In this document: positions 5,535 to 12,533 of the stretch, piece by piece
Position numbering within the stretch: position 1 is the first letter of the stretch
How the letters are laid out: each line of letters opens with the position of its first letter
Source of the DNA: Gammaproteobacteria bacterium GWE2_37_16
GTDB lineage: Bacteria > Pseudomonadota > Gammaproteobacteria > UBA9339
Direction of reading: 5' to 3'
Assembly: GCA_001801285.1 (NCBI GenBank)
Contig: MGXG01000044.1
Coordinates: forward strand, 1-12,533
Length of the DNA: 12,533 nt
Made by a program: the position numbers and the translations under genes
Notes under the pieces: generated by a model
The model's database searches: none
Told to the model about the DNA's origin: nothing
The model's input: only the letters and a program-made list of their open reading frames with translations

Positions 5535-8432
5535 TTATATAGCAATTTTATTTACATATCCTGCGACTGATTGCAATGCCATATCCAAATTAGCAACATT
5601 TGTACCACCACCTTGCGCCATATCAGGACGTCCTCCGCCAGTACCGTCAACTTGTTTTGCTACATATTGCAAAAGTTCATTAGCTTTGAATTTTGCGCAA
5701 ATATCTTTGCTGACGCCGGCGACAAGTTGAATTTTATCCGCATTAACCGTTGCTAAAAACACAACCGCGGGTTGTAATTTTTCTTTCAAAGTATCGAGTG
5801 TTTGGCGCAAAGTTTTACTATCGACATTTTCAATTTTTGCCGCCAATACATTAATTCCGCCAATTTTCTGGGCTTGAGAGACTAAATCATTGCCTTTATT
5901 GCTAGCTAATGCGGTTTTAATTTGGGTTAATTCTTTTTCGAGGGCGCGTTTTTCAGTGAAACCATGCTGCAGTTTTACACAAACCTGATCAATATTGGTA
6001 TTAAGTAGTTCTGCGGCTTTTTTTAGTTCGGTGGTATTTTGGGTAATCCATTCTAAAGCATTGGCGCCGGTTATAGCTTCGATCCGTCGAATGCCAGATG
6101 CAACGCCGCTTTCAGACGTGATTTGTAAAATACCAATTTCGCCAGTTTGGTTAACGTGTGTGCCGCCACAAAGTTCCGAAGAGAAATCTCCCATTTTCAC
6201 TACACGCACTTTATCACCATATTTTTCGCCAAATAAGGCGACAGCCCCGGCTTTTTTAGCTTCTTCCAAAGACATGATGGTGGTTTTGACAATAAGATTG
6301 GCACGAATTTGTGCATTGACGATGCTTTCAATTTTATGTAATTCTTCAGTGGTTAAAGCTGAAAAATGCGCAAAGTCAAAACGTAATTTTTTAGCATCAA
6401 CCAACGAACCGCGCTGTGTTGCGTGATCACCCAAAACCTCTTGTAAAGCTCTGTGTAATAAATGTGCTGAAGAATGGTTTAGCTTGATTGCTGTGCGGTT
6501 TTCTTCGTTTATTTCGGCTTTCACATGATTTCCAATTGAAAAAGATCCTTTTGTCATTTTGCCGTGATGCAGATATAAAGTACCGTATTTTGTGGTGTTG
6601 GATACGATAAAACAACAATTTTCGTTGAAAGATATTTTGCCAATATCGCCAACTTGTCCGCCTGATTCCGCGTAAAATGGTGTTTGATTTAATATCACGA
6701 TTCCGTGTTCGTTTTCTTGTAAATTATTTTCGGGCGCTGCGCTAGAAGTTCCTGGTTTTGCTGGTAGTGTTTGGTCGGTGGAAAACAACATGTGAATGTT
6801 TGTATTACAAGTAGTTTTTTCGTAACCAACAAATTCAGTAACACCACCATACGTACCTGAAAATCCTTTAGTTACACCAAATTTACTTGCCGCCCGCGAA
6901 CGCTCGCGTTGTTTTTCCATTTCAGCTTCAAATTCAATCAAATCAACCATAAAATCACGTTTTTTAGCAATTTCCATAGTCAAAACAATTGGGAAACCAT
7001 AGGTATCATGTAAGTTAAATGCGATTACTCCAGGTATGATTTTAATGCCTTTTTTTTCTAAGTTATCAAGTTCTTGGTTTAGAATTTTTTCTCCACGTTC
7101 TAATGTTTCTACAAACGGTTTTTCTTCATTTGCAATAATACTTCTTATGTTGTCAGCTTTGGCTTCAAGTTCCAATTCAGGATAAACATTAATACAATCT
7201 TTGGCATTAATTGCTTGATGTGGCATTCCTCCCATAAGTGCAATGACCGTTCCGCTCATTGGGGCAAAATACGGGAAGAATCTGTTGCGATATAAACCAA
7301 CTTTATATAAATAATAGATCGCACGACGAATGATGCTACGTAATACATAACCTCGTCCTTCATTGGAGGGCAATAACCCATCGGCTATCAAAAATACTGC
7401 TGAACGAATATGATCAACCACTATTCTTTTAGCGATAATGAAATCATTTGAATTATTGTTTTTGATTTTACGTTGAATTTTTTCATCACTATCGGCAGAA
7501 ACAATAGCGTTAAAATTATCTATAAGCTTCTTAAATATATCAATATCATAATTATCATAAATTTCTAGGTTGCTAGGGCTTTCGGAATTTAAATCATATT
7601 CTTCACTTATGTTTCCAGACCAAATTTCATTTTTTATATTGCAAATTTCTGTAGATTTACTTTCTGGAGATTTACGCTGCATCACCGCTGCTATTCTCTC
7701 CAAGCCCATTCCTGTATCAACTGATGGTTTTGGCAGTGGCGTTAAATTGCTTTTATTATCGCGATAAAACTGCATGAAAACTAAATTCCAGATTTCCACA
7801 TAACGCTCGCCGCCTTCGTCAGGTGCGCCAGGTTTGCCGCCTTTTAAACCCAGTTTGCCGTCTGGATCATGATCGTAAAATATTTCGCTGCAATAACCGC
7901 ATGGACCCGTATCGCCCATTGACCAAAAATTATCTTTATCGCCGCAATGAATGATGGCGCTTTGCGGATGTTTGTTGCTTTTGGAGAATTCTTCGCCCCA
8001 AAGTTTTTCTGCTTCTTTGTCTTTTTCATGGACAGTGACGAGTAATCTTTCAGATGGAATGCCAAGTTCATTGGTCAAAAAATCCCAAGCGTAATGAATA
8101 GCTTCTTTTTTAAAATAATCGCCAAAACTAAAATTCCCCAACATTTCAAAAAAAGTGTGATGACGCGTCGTATAGCCGACATTTTCAAGATCATTATGTT
8201 TGCCACCGGCGCGCAGGCAGCGTTGACAAGTAACAGCACGTGTAACTATTTCGCCATTTTTGTCGCGAAGTTGTTCTTTACCCAAAAACACATCTTTAAA
8301 TTGCACCATGCCGGCATTAGTAAACAGCAGCGTTGGATCGTTAACGGGAACTAAAGAACTGCTTGGAATAATGGTGTGACCATTTTTTTCAAAATACTCT
8401 AAAAATTTGGTTCTGATTGCGGAGCTTTGCAT
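5535..8432 (-). CDS. alaS: Alanyl-tRNA synthetase
   Basis: This enzyme attaches alanine to tRNA-Ala and edits mischarged Ser/Gly. The 965-aa product shows the usual order: class II catalytic core (SLVPVNDPTLLFTNAGM, TRHHTFFEMLGNFSFGDYF, residues 1-250), tRNA-recognition domain (DHIRSAVFLIADG near 340), editing domain with zinc ligands HSSAH (His653, His657) and CGGTH (Cys755, His759), and the C-Ala domain with VDGTGGGRPDMAQGGG (928-943). It is about 90 residues longer than the 876-aa E. coli enzyme. The largest excess is at residues 253-293, between LERIAAVMQ and NYDIDIF, where E. coli has about 4 residues; smaller additions lie near 312-335 and 545-575. The ATG at 8432 is preceded by a weak GAGA and gives the normal N-terminus MQSSAIRTKFLEYF. 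No frameshift is visible and all key residues are kept, so it should be functional. Confidence 0.98.
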   Translation of the reverse strand: MQSSAIRTKFLEYFEKNGHTIIPSSSLVPVNDPTLLFTNAGMVQFKDVFLGKEQLRDKNGEIVTRAVTCQRCLRAGGKHNDLENVGYTTRHHTFFEMLGNFSFGDYFKKEAIHYAWDFLTNELGIPSERLLVTVHEKDKEAEKLWGEEFSKSNKHPQSAIIHCGDKDNFWSMGDTGPCGYCSEIFYDHDPDGKLGLKGGKPGAPDEGGERYVEIWNLVFMQFYRDNKSNLTPLPKPSVDTGMGLERIAAVMQRKSPESKSTEICNIKNEIWSGNISEEYDLNSESPSNLEIYDNYDIDIFKKLIDNFNAIVSADSDEKIQRKIKNNNSNDFIIAKRIVVDHIRSAVFLIADGLLPSNEGRGYVLRSIIRRAIYYLYKVGLYRNRFFPYFAPMSGTVIALMGGMPHQAINAKDCINVYPELELEAKADNIRSIIANEEKPFVETLERGEKILNQELDNLEKKGIKIIPGVIAFNLHDTYGFPIVLTMEIAKKRDFMVDLIEFEAEMEKQRERSRAASKFGVTKGFSGTYGGVTEFVGYEKTTCNTNIHMLFSTDQTLPAKPGTSSAAPENNLQENEHGIVILNQTPFYAESGGQVGDIGKISFNENCCFIVSNTTKYGTLYLHHGKMTKGSFSIGNHVKAEINEENRTAIKLNHSSAHLLHRALQEVLGDHATQRGSLVDAKKLRFDFAHFSALTTEELHKIESIVNAQIRANLIVKTTIMSLEEAKKAGAVALFGEKYGDKVRVVKMGDFSSELCGGTHVNQTGEIGILQITSESGVASGIRRIEAITGANALEWITQNTTELKKAAELLNTNIDQVCVKLQHGFTEKRALEKELTQIKTALASNKGNDLVSQAQKIGGINVLAAKIENVDSKTLRQTLDTLKEKLQPAVVFLATVNADKIQLVAGVSKDICAKFKANELLQYVAKQVDGTGGGRPDMAQGGGTNVANLDMALQSVAGYVNKIAI

Positions 8433-8489
8433 AATTTATCTCATTTTTTCATTCAACTTAAGAGCAATATAATAGAAAATCTGTGAAAG

Positions 8490-8498
8490 ATTATAGCA
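8490..8498 (-). promoter_or_regulatory. alaS promoter, extended -10
   Basis: Read on the minus strand this is TGCTATAAT: a perfect -10 hexamer (8490-8495) with the TG of an extended -10 element (8497-8498). The -35 position (8513-8518, TCACCT) is poor, which is tolerated by extended -10 promoters. Transcription would begin near 8483, giving a leader of about 50 nt before alaS. Confidence 0.6.
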
Positions 8499-8608
8499 AA
8501 ACTTTAATAAATAGGTGAATTTTATCTGATACTGAAAATCTACCCAAACTTAATACTAATATCGTAAAGCGACTGGTTTTTTACAAATTTTCAACTTCTC
8601 GTCGACTT

Positions 8609-8633
8609 GTGAATTCACTTTCTGTAAATTTAC
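8609..8633. promoter_or_regulatory. Tandem 10-bp palindromes GTGAATTCAC and GTAAATTTAC
   Basis: Two perfect palindromes, 8609-8618 and 8624-8633, share the pattern GTRAATTYAC with centres 15 bp apart. A GTCGAC palindrome lies just left at 8601-8606. They sit between the divergent alaS and mreB promoters, where a DNA-binding regulator could act. No regulator can be named from sequence. Confidence 0.35.
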
Positions 8634-8687
8634 TTGCATTTCTTAGTTCAAAACCATTGCAATTTCAGGTAAAGTATTGTTTATTTT

Positions 8688-8703
8688 GTCTTTTTAAAAA
8701 GAC
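8688..8703. promoter_or_regulatory. 16-bp perfect palindrome upstream of the mreB promoter
   Basis: GTCTTTTTAAAAAGAC is a perfect 16-bp palindrome ending 15 bp before the proposed mreB -35 box. It could be a binding site for a dimeric regulator. As RNA it is a loopless self-complementary sequence and makes a poor terminator. Confidence 0.35.
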
Positions 8704-8718
8704 CGTCAGCGTTAAATA

Positions 8719-8747
8719 TTGCGGAAAACAGATGTATCTCTTATAAT
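8719..8747 (+). promoter_or_regulatory. mreB promoter
   Basis: TTGCGG (8719-8724) and a perfect TATAAT (8742-8747) are separated by 17 nt. Transcription would begin near 8754, giving a leader of about 100 nt. An inverted repeat ATGTAT (8732-8737) / ATACAT (8746-8751) overlaps the -10 box and might be a control site. The region 8433-8856 holds no gene; its contents are this promoter, the alaS promoter, the palindromes and repeat copy C. Confidence 0.55.
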
Positions 8748-8800
8748 ACATTGATTTTAAAAGCAATTTAATTTACATAGCATTTGTTTACGGATATAAA

Positions 8801-8833
8801 TGAATACAGCGCGCGATGGTTTGGAAAATTGTT
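8801..8833 (+). repeat. Dispersed repeat, copy C, in the mreB leader
   Basis: Compared without gaps to 4087-4119, the first 5 bases match, the next 7 differ, and the last 21 match at 19 positions, including the identical 11-mer GCGATGGTTTG. It lies in the presumed mreB 5' leader, ending 11 bp before the Shine-Dalgarno. Confidence 0.5.
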
Positions 8834-8856
8834 AATTATTTATCAAAGGTTGTTTT

Positions 8857-9900
8857 ATGTTTAAAAAATTACGTGGTTTATTTTCAACTGATATTTCAAT
8901 TGATTTAGGTACAGCCAATACCCTGATTTATATGCCGGGCAAAGGTATCGTTTTAAACGAGCCTTCAGTGGTCGCGGTAAAATGTGAGCCAAATGGGCAG
9001 AAACATGTTGTGGCAGTGGGCGCTGAAGCCAAGTTGATGTTGGGCCGTACACCGGGCAATATTTCTGCAATCAGACCGCTCAAAGACGGCGTGATCGCCG
9101 ATTTCAGCATTACGGAAAAAATGTTGCAATACTTTATTCAAAGAGTTCATGAATCACAACGTTTTATGCGCCCAAGCCCACGGGTTTTAGTTGGAGTACC
9201 TTGTGGTTCCACTCAAGTTGAGCGACGTGCTATTCGCGAATCAGCTTTGAGCGCTGGAGCTCGTGAAGTTTATCTAATCGATGAGCCGATGGCAGCAGCT
9301 ATTGGTGCTGAATTACCAGTTGAAAAGGCTAATGGTTGTATGGTTGTTGATATTGGTGGTGGAACTACTGAAGTTGCCATTATTTCCTTGAACGGTATCG
9401 TTTATTCCGAATCAGTGCGCATCGCTGGCGATCGCTTTGATGAAACCATTATCAGCTACGTTCGTCGTAATTATGGCAGTTTAATTGGGGAAACGACTGC
9501 AGAACGCATTAAAAAAGAAATTGGCTCGGCTTTCCCTGCTAATGTTGTACGAGAAATGGAAGTGCGTGGACGCAATATTGCTGAAGGAATTCCGCGCAGC
9601 TTTACATTAAACAGTAATGAAGTTCTGGAAGCATTGCAAGAACCATTATCCGGAATTGTTAGCGCCATTCATGCTGCGCTCGAACAAACCCCACCTGAAT
9701 TGGCGGCAGATATCGCCGAACGCGGTATGGTTTTGACCGGGGGCGGCGCTTTACTTAAAGACATTGATCGTCTCTTGATGGAAGAAACTGGTTTGCCAGT
9801 TATCATCGCTGATGATCCGCTAACTTGTGTTGTTCGCGGTGGTGGTCGAGCCTTGGAGTTAATGGATAGTTTGGGTGGTAGTTTCTTGGCGCAGGAGTAA
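8857..9900 (+). CDS. mreB: Rod shape-determining protein MreB
   Basis: This bacterial actin homologue polymerises with ATP on the inner face of the membrane and guides the elongasome, which inserts side-wall peptidoglycan. The 347-aa length equals E. coli MreB. N-terminal residues MFKKLRGLF form the amphipathic membrane-binding segment. Actin-fold nucleotide motifs are present in order: phosphate-1 DLGTANT (16-22), connect-1/phosphate-2 region with VDIGGGTTE (164-172), and adenosine motif GMVLTGGGALL (290-300). LIDEPMAAAIGA (140-151) is also typical. The ATG is supported by AAAGG at 8845-8849, 7 nt upstream. mreC and mreD follow on the same strand, the standard cluster. The presence of mreBCD points to rod or ovoid cells. 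Confidence 0.98.
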   Translation: MFKKLRGLFSTDISIDLGTANTLIYMPGKGIVLNEPSVVAVKCEPNGQKHVVAVGAEAKLMLGRTPGNISAIRPLKDGVIADFSITEKMLQYFIQRVHESQRFMRPSPRVLVGVPCGSTQVERRAIRESALSAGAREVYLIDEPMAAAIGAELPVEKANGCMVVDIGGGTTEVAIISLNGIVYSESVRIAGDRFDETIISYVRRNYGSLIGETTAERIKKEIGSAFPANVVREMEVRGRNIAEGIPRSFTLNSNEVLEALQEPLSGIVSAIHAALEQTPPELAADIAERGMVLTGGGALLKDIDRLLMEETGLPVIIADDPLTCVVRGGGRALELMDSLGGSFLAQE

Positions 9901-9913
9901 TCAGCGTCAATTT

Positions 9914-9943
9914 TAGCTTAAGAAAATAAATAGTGTTTATAAT
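9914..9943 (+). promoter_or_regulatory. Possible internal promoter before mreC
   Basis: A perfect TATAAT at 9938-9943 lies in the 134-bp mreB-mreC spacer, but the -35 region (TAGCTT at 9914-9919, spacer 18) is poor. It may allow mreCD transcription apart from mreB. No terminator is seen after mreB, so read-through is also possible. Confidence 0.35.
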
Positions 9944-10034
9944 GCAGCGTACTAACATAGATGTGATATGGGGATTTTAAATTTCTTAAAGCCGATTCCT
10001 GCAGTCTTTTAATTACACTTCCTGTGAAATTAAT

Positions 10035-10907
10035 ATGAAAACCATTTTTTCCAAAAATTCTTTTCTTGGTTTACGCACCATTGGTTTGATTTTTTTGGCG
10101 ATTCTGCTTATGGTTTGTGATCGTTATGTGCCTGTTTTTTCTGCTGTTAAATCTGCATTACTAAGCATAGTTGCTCCTATTCAATACGTAGTAAGTAAAC
10201 CAATTACCGTTCTTGATTCGGTGATTTCCAATATTGAAAGTAACCGTAGGCTTTTAAAAGAAAATGAAGAGTTGCGTGCGCAACAACTTTTTTTACAAAC
10301 CAGAGTGCAAAAATTACTTATGTTGGAACAAGAAAACTCTAAATTACGTGGTTTAGTAAATTTTATTTCGCCAAGGCAAGAGCGTTTTTTGATTGCGCAA
10401 TTATTAGCTATTAATGTTGATGACTTAAGCCAAAAAATTGTTCTCGACAAGGGTAGGCAAGATGAAATTTATATTGGGCAACCGGTACTTGATGCTTACG
10501 GGCTTATTGGGCAGGTGATTTTAACCAGTTTCAATACTAGTGTTGTTTTAATGCTTACGGATAGCAAAAGCGCTATTCCCGTGCAAGTTGTGCGTAATGG
10601 CGTCCGGTCCATCGTGGTTGGTACTGGTAGTGCCAGTAGTTTGGAGTTGATTCATGTGCAGGAAACGGTCGATATCAAACGCGGCGACATATTGGTAACA
10701 TCAAGTCTGGGCGGTAGATTTCCTGACGGATATCCAATTGGTATCGTTACAAAAGTTGAGCGTGGTGCCGGAGAGCATTTTATGAAAATATTGGTTACGC
10801 CAAGTGCACATATCAATCAAACTCGACAGGTTTTATTGACTTGGCCAGTGAAAACTGTGGCTAATAAAGTTAAGCTTGATCATAAAGATAAACAACCTAA
10901 AAAATAA
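10035..10907 (+). CDS. mreC: Rod shape-determining protein MreC
   Basis: MreC is a bitopic inner-membrane protein whose periplasmic part activates the PBP2-RodA wall synthase and links it to MreB/MreD. The 290-aa product has a short cytoplasmic N-terminus and one membrane helix (about residues 13-28). A coiled coil follows (about 62-108, rich in Leu, Glu and Lys, e.g. ENEELRAQQLFLQ). The two beta-barrel domains show the family motifs YGLIGQV (155-161) and SSLGGRFPDGYPIG (223-236). It lacks the long C-terminal tail of the 367-aa E. coli protein and ends in a lysine-rich stretch. No clear Shine-Dalgarno precedes the ATG. mreD begins 5 bp after its stop. Confidence 0.96.
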   Translation: MKTIFSKNSFLGLRTIGLIFLAILLMVCDRYVPVFSAVKSALLSIVAPIQYVVSKPITVLDSVISNIESNRRLLKENEELRAQQLFLQTRVQKLLMLEQENSKLRGLVNFISPRQERFLIAQLLAINVDDLSQKIVLDKGRQDEIYIGQPVLDAYGLIGQVILTSFNTSVVLMLTDSKSAIPVQVVRNGVRSIVVGTGSASSLELIHVQETVDIKRGDILVTSSLGGRFPDGYPIGIVTKVERGAGEHFMKILVTPSAHINQTRQVLLTWPVKTVANKVKLDHKDKQPKK

Positions 10908-10912
10908 CCACC

Positions 10913-11401
10913 ATGACTTTTTCCCACCCTCGTTCTAATTGGATAATTGTGGCAACTCTGCTTTTGTCTTTAGTGTTGATGATATTGCCTTTGCCAAGTG
11001 GGGTGGGTTGGTTTCGACCACAATGGGTCTTGTTGGTTTTGATTTACTGGTTTTTAGCTTTACCGAATCGGGTTGATCTTTTTGTTGCTTGGAGTAGCGG
11101 TTTAGTACTTGATGTTTTACAAAATAATGCTTTGGGTGAACACGCTTTAGTTTTTACGGTAGTAGCTTATTTTGTTTTACGTTTTCAAACACGGATTAAT
11201 TTTTTTCCGTTTTGGCAGAAAACAGCCGTAATTTTAGGTTTTATTTTACTAAATACTATTTTGCAATTTTGGTTGGAGAGGATGCTTGGAAATCCAGTAA
11301 TAAGTGGCTGGTATTGGTTATCCGTTGTGTCAACCTTATTGTTTTGGCCATGGGTGGAGATATTACTGTATCATTGGCAAAGAAGATTTAATGTGCGGTA
11401 G
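10913..11401 (+). CDS. mreD: Rod shape-determining protein MreD
   Basis: MreD is a multi-spanning inner-membrane member of the elongasome. The 162-aa length equals that of E. coli. Hydrophobic segments lie near residues 10-27, 35-51, 54-70, 75-93, 103-122 and 133-155. Family features include RPQWVLLVLIYW (35-46) and GLVLDVLQNNALGEHAL (63-79). It follows mreC by 5 bp with no Shine-Dalgarno of its own, so translational coupling is likely. rng or maf, which follow mreD in many relatives, are not present. Confidence 0.95.
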   Translation: MTFSHPRSNWIIVATLLLSLVLMILPLPSGVGWFRPQWVLLVLIYWFLALPNRVDLFVAWSSGLVLDVLQNNALGEHALVFTVVAYFVLRFQTRINFFPFWQKTAVILGFILLNTILQFWLERMLGNPVISGWYWLSVVSTLLFWPWVEILLYHWQRRFNVR

Positions 11402-11404
11402 GGT

Positions 11405-11428
11405 TTGATAATCATTAATTGTTATCAA
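11405..11428. promoter_or_regulatory. Inverted repeat TTGATAA...TTATCAA after mreD
   Basis: TTGATAA (11405-11411) and TTATCAA (11422-11428) are perfect 7-bp arms around a 10-nt spacer, just after the mreD stop. The GATAAT...TTATC composition recalls Fur-type operators but the spacing does not fit the 19-bp consensus. No T-run follows, so it is not a clear terminator. Confidence 0.3.
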
Positions 11429-11462
11429 TAATATTGGAGACTGTTGGCATTATATAAAATGT

Positions 11463-11499
11463 AAAAAAAACATAATCTTCTCAATAAAAAGAATAGATT
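11463..11499 (-). terminator. Weak possible terminator after tRNA-Ser(CGA)
   Basis: On the minus strand, AATCT (11499-11495) pairs with AGATT (11478-11474), with a short inner CTT/AAG-like match, and eight T follow at 11470-11463. The stem is AT-rich and the T-run starts 3 nt after it, so this is tentative. Confidence 0.3.
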
Positions 11500-11532
11500 T
11501 AGCCATTTTCTGCCAATTGGAATTTCTTAATT

Positions 11533-11625
11533 TGGCGGAGAGGGTGGGATTCGAACCCACGGAGGACGGTGAAGTCCTCAACTGATTTCGAGTCAGCCCC
11601 GTTACGACCACTTTGGTACCCCTCC
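11533..11625 (-). tRNA. tRNA-Ser(CGA)
   Basis: On the minus strand the acceptor GGAGGGG (11625-11619) pairs with CCTCTCC (11543-11537), with one G-U pair, then discriminator G and encoded CCA (11535-11533). The anticodon loop CTCGAAA (11592-11586) gives anticodon CGA at 11590-11588, reading UCG. The long variable arm GAGGAC/GTCCTC marks a class II tRNA-Ser, and the T loop TTCGAAT is standard. It lies 49 bp downstream of the permease gene on the same strand and may be transcribed with it or from its own promoter. Confidence 0.96.
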
Positions 11626-11674
11626 TTTTAATGCGGAATGATATTGTAATCTAGTTGCGTGATTTTTGGTAGGG

Positions 11675-12533
11675 TTAAATGATCCAATTAAATAAATAAC
11701 CAACGACAACAATTCCCATAGTTACTGTAATTAAAAAGACATAAATTAAACGTGGTTTTAGAACTTTTCTTAAAATCACCATTTCTGGGAAAGATAAAGC
11801 GGTGACTGACATCATAAACGCTAGTACTGATCCAATAGCGGCACCTTTGCCAATTAGCGCTTCTACCACAGGAACAATGCCAGCCGCATTGGAATATAAA
11901 GGAATGCCAAGAAGAACCGCTAAAGGGATAGACCACCAAGAATGAGCCCCCATAATAAGAGTCATAAAACTTTCTGGGACATAACCATGAATTATCGCAC
12001 CCAGAGTAATTCCTAACAAAACATACAACCAAACTTTTTTGAAAATATCTAAAACCGCATGATAGGCAAATACGATGCGATCAAACCATTTTATTTTGAT
12101 TTTTTTTGCTGAATTTTTATTCGCATGCGCCTCTTTTACCCAATCTTCAAGATATCTTTCCGGACGTAATCGACCTATGATTATGCCTGATATTATGGCA
12201 ATACTTAAGCCGGTAATTAAATAAAGAGCAGCAATTTTCCAGCCAAGCAGCCCATAGAGCAGTATGAGTGCTATTTCATTCACCATGGGTGCTGAAATCA
12301 GAAAGGAAAATGTTACTCCCAAAGGAACACCAACCGTTACAAATCCAATAAACAAAGGGACGGCTGAGCAGGAGCAAAATGGAGTGATGATACCAAGCAA
12401 TGCCGCAAAAATATTGCCCACAAATTCGCTTTTCCCTGCCAAAAAAAGTCGGGTTTTTTCAGGGGTTATGAAGGAGCGGAGCAAACCGACAATGTATACC
12501 ACTAAACCCAGTAACATAAAAACTTTCGGAACA
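11675..12533 (-). CDS. COG0701/YraQ-ArsP-type membrane permease, 5'-partial
   Basis: This is a polytopic inner-membrane protein of the predicted permease family that includes YraQ and the organoarsenical efflux permease ArsP. The visible part has about eight hydrophobic segments. The hallmark TPFCSCSAVPLF follows the second (the Cys-Ser-Cys at residues 48-50 counted from the ATG at 12517). Between the two halves is a basic cytoplasmic loop (about 129-147, rich in Lys). The second half carries GIPLYSNAAGIVPVVEAL and LAFMMSVTALSFPEMVIL, also typical. The frame is open past 12517 to the edge (reading VPKVF before that Met), and the family usually has an extra N-terminal helix, so the true start is probably outside the window. 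Substrate is unknown: the cysteine pair suggests a metalloid or metal, but no ars gene is seen nearby. Confidence 0.88.
   Translation of the reverse strand, partial: VPKVFMLLGLVVYIVGLLRSFITPEKTRLFLAGKSEFVGNIFAALLGIITPFCSCSAVPLFIGFVTVGVPLGVTFSFLISAPMVNEIALILLYGLLGWKIAALYLITGLSIAIISGIIIGRLRPERYLEDWVKEAHANKNSAKKIKIKWFDRIVFAYHAVLDIFKKVWLYVLLGITLGAIIHGYVPESFMTLIMGAHSWWSIPLAVLLGIPLYSNAAGIVPVVEALIGKGAAIGSVLAFMMSVTALSFPEMVILRKVLKPRLIYVFLITVTMGIVVVGYLFNWII

Noticed and set aside
5995..6426. 143-codon plus-strand open frame inside alaS
   Set aside because: It is antisense to the conserved editing domain of AlaRS and is best explained as a shadow of that gene.
7554..7676. AlaRS insert as a clear palindromic mobile element
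   Set aside because: Only short 6-bp inverted matches are seen and no second copy occurs in the window, so it is reported only as an insertion.
1..12533. CRISPR arrays, IS elements, phage, toxin-antitoxin or defence genes
   Set aside because: No regularly spaced repeats, transposase or integrase motifs, or paired small genes were seen on either strand.

Overview
The window looks like a piece of chromosome from an AT-rich gammaproteobacterium, probably Legionellales/Coxiella-like. That placement is inference from protein character: MreB is 347 aa, MreD 162 aa and RNase III 226 aa, the same lengths as in E. coli, while LepB is shorter and the intergenic DNA is very AT-rich. Most genes are housekeeping. 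I see no phage, IS, CRISPR or defence module.

Layout, left to right. Positions 1-2141 hold the 3' part of mutS (mismatch repair; N-terminal domain cut off by the window edge). A 304-bp spacer with degenerate repeats leads to lepB (signal peptidase I), followed by a 130-bp imperfect inverted repeat and rnc (RNase III). Then come a tRNA-Ser(GGA) flanked by related direct repeats, thpR (2H-fold RNA 2',3'-cyclic phosphodiesterase) and a small secreted His-rich protein I do not recognise. alaS (alanyl-tRNA synthetase, 965 aa, with an extra segment) lies on the minus strand, convergent with the small gene. A 424-bp divergent intergenic region carries promoters for alaS and mreB plus several palindromes. 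The cell-shape cluster mreB-mreC-mreD follows. A minus-strand tRNA-Ser(CGA) and a minus-strand COG0701/YraQ-ArsP-type permease, cut by the right edge, close the window.

Functional grouping: MreB (cytoplasmic actin), MreC (periplasmic/coiled-coil) and MreD (membrane) form the elongasome core. LepB matures exported proteins. RNase III, ThpR, AlaRS and the two tRNA-Ser genes belong to RNA metabolism and translation. The most unusual non-coding structure is the inverted repeat directly upstream of rnc, which as RNA would give a long interrupted duplex and so is a candidate self-processing site for RNase III. Other points worth a look are the roughly 37-residue insertion in AlaRS, the small dispersed repeats, the palindromes between alaS and mreB, and the His-rich exported protein. 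I did not find a convincing new multi-gene system.
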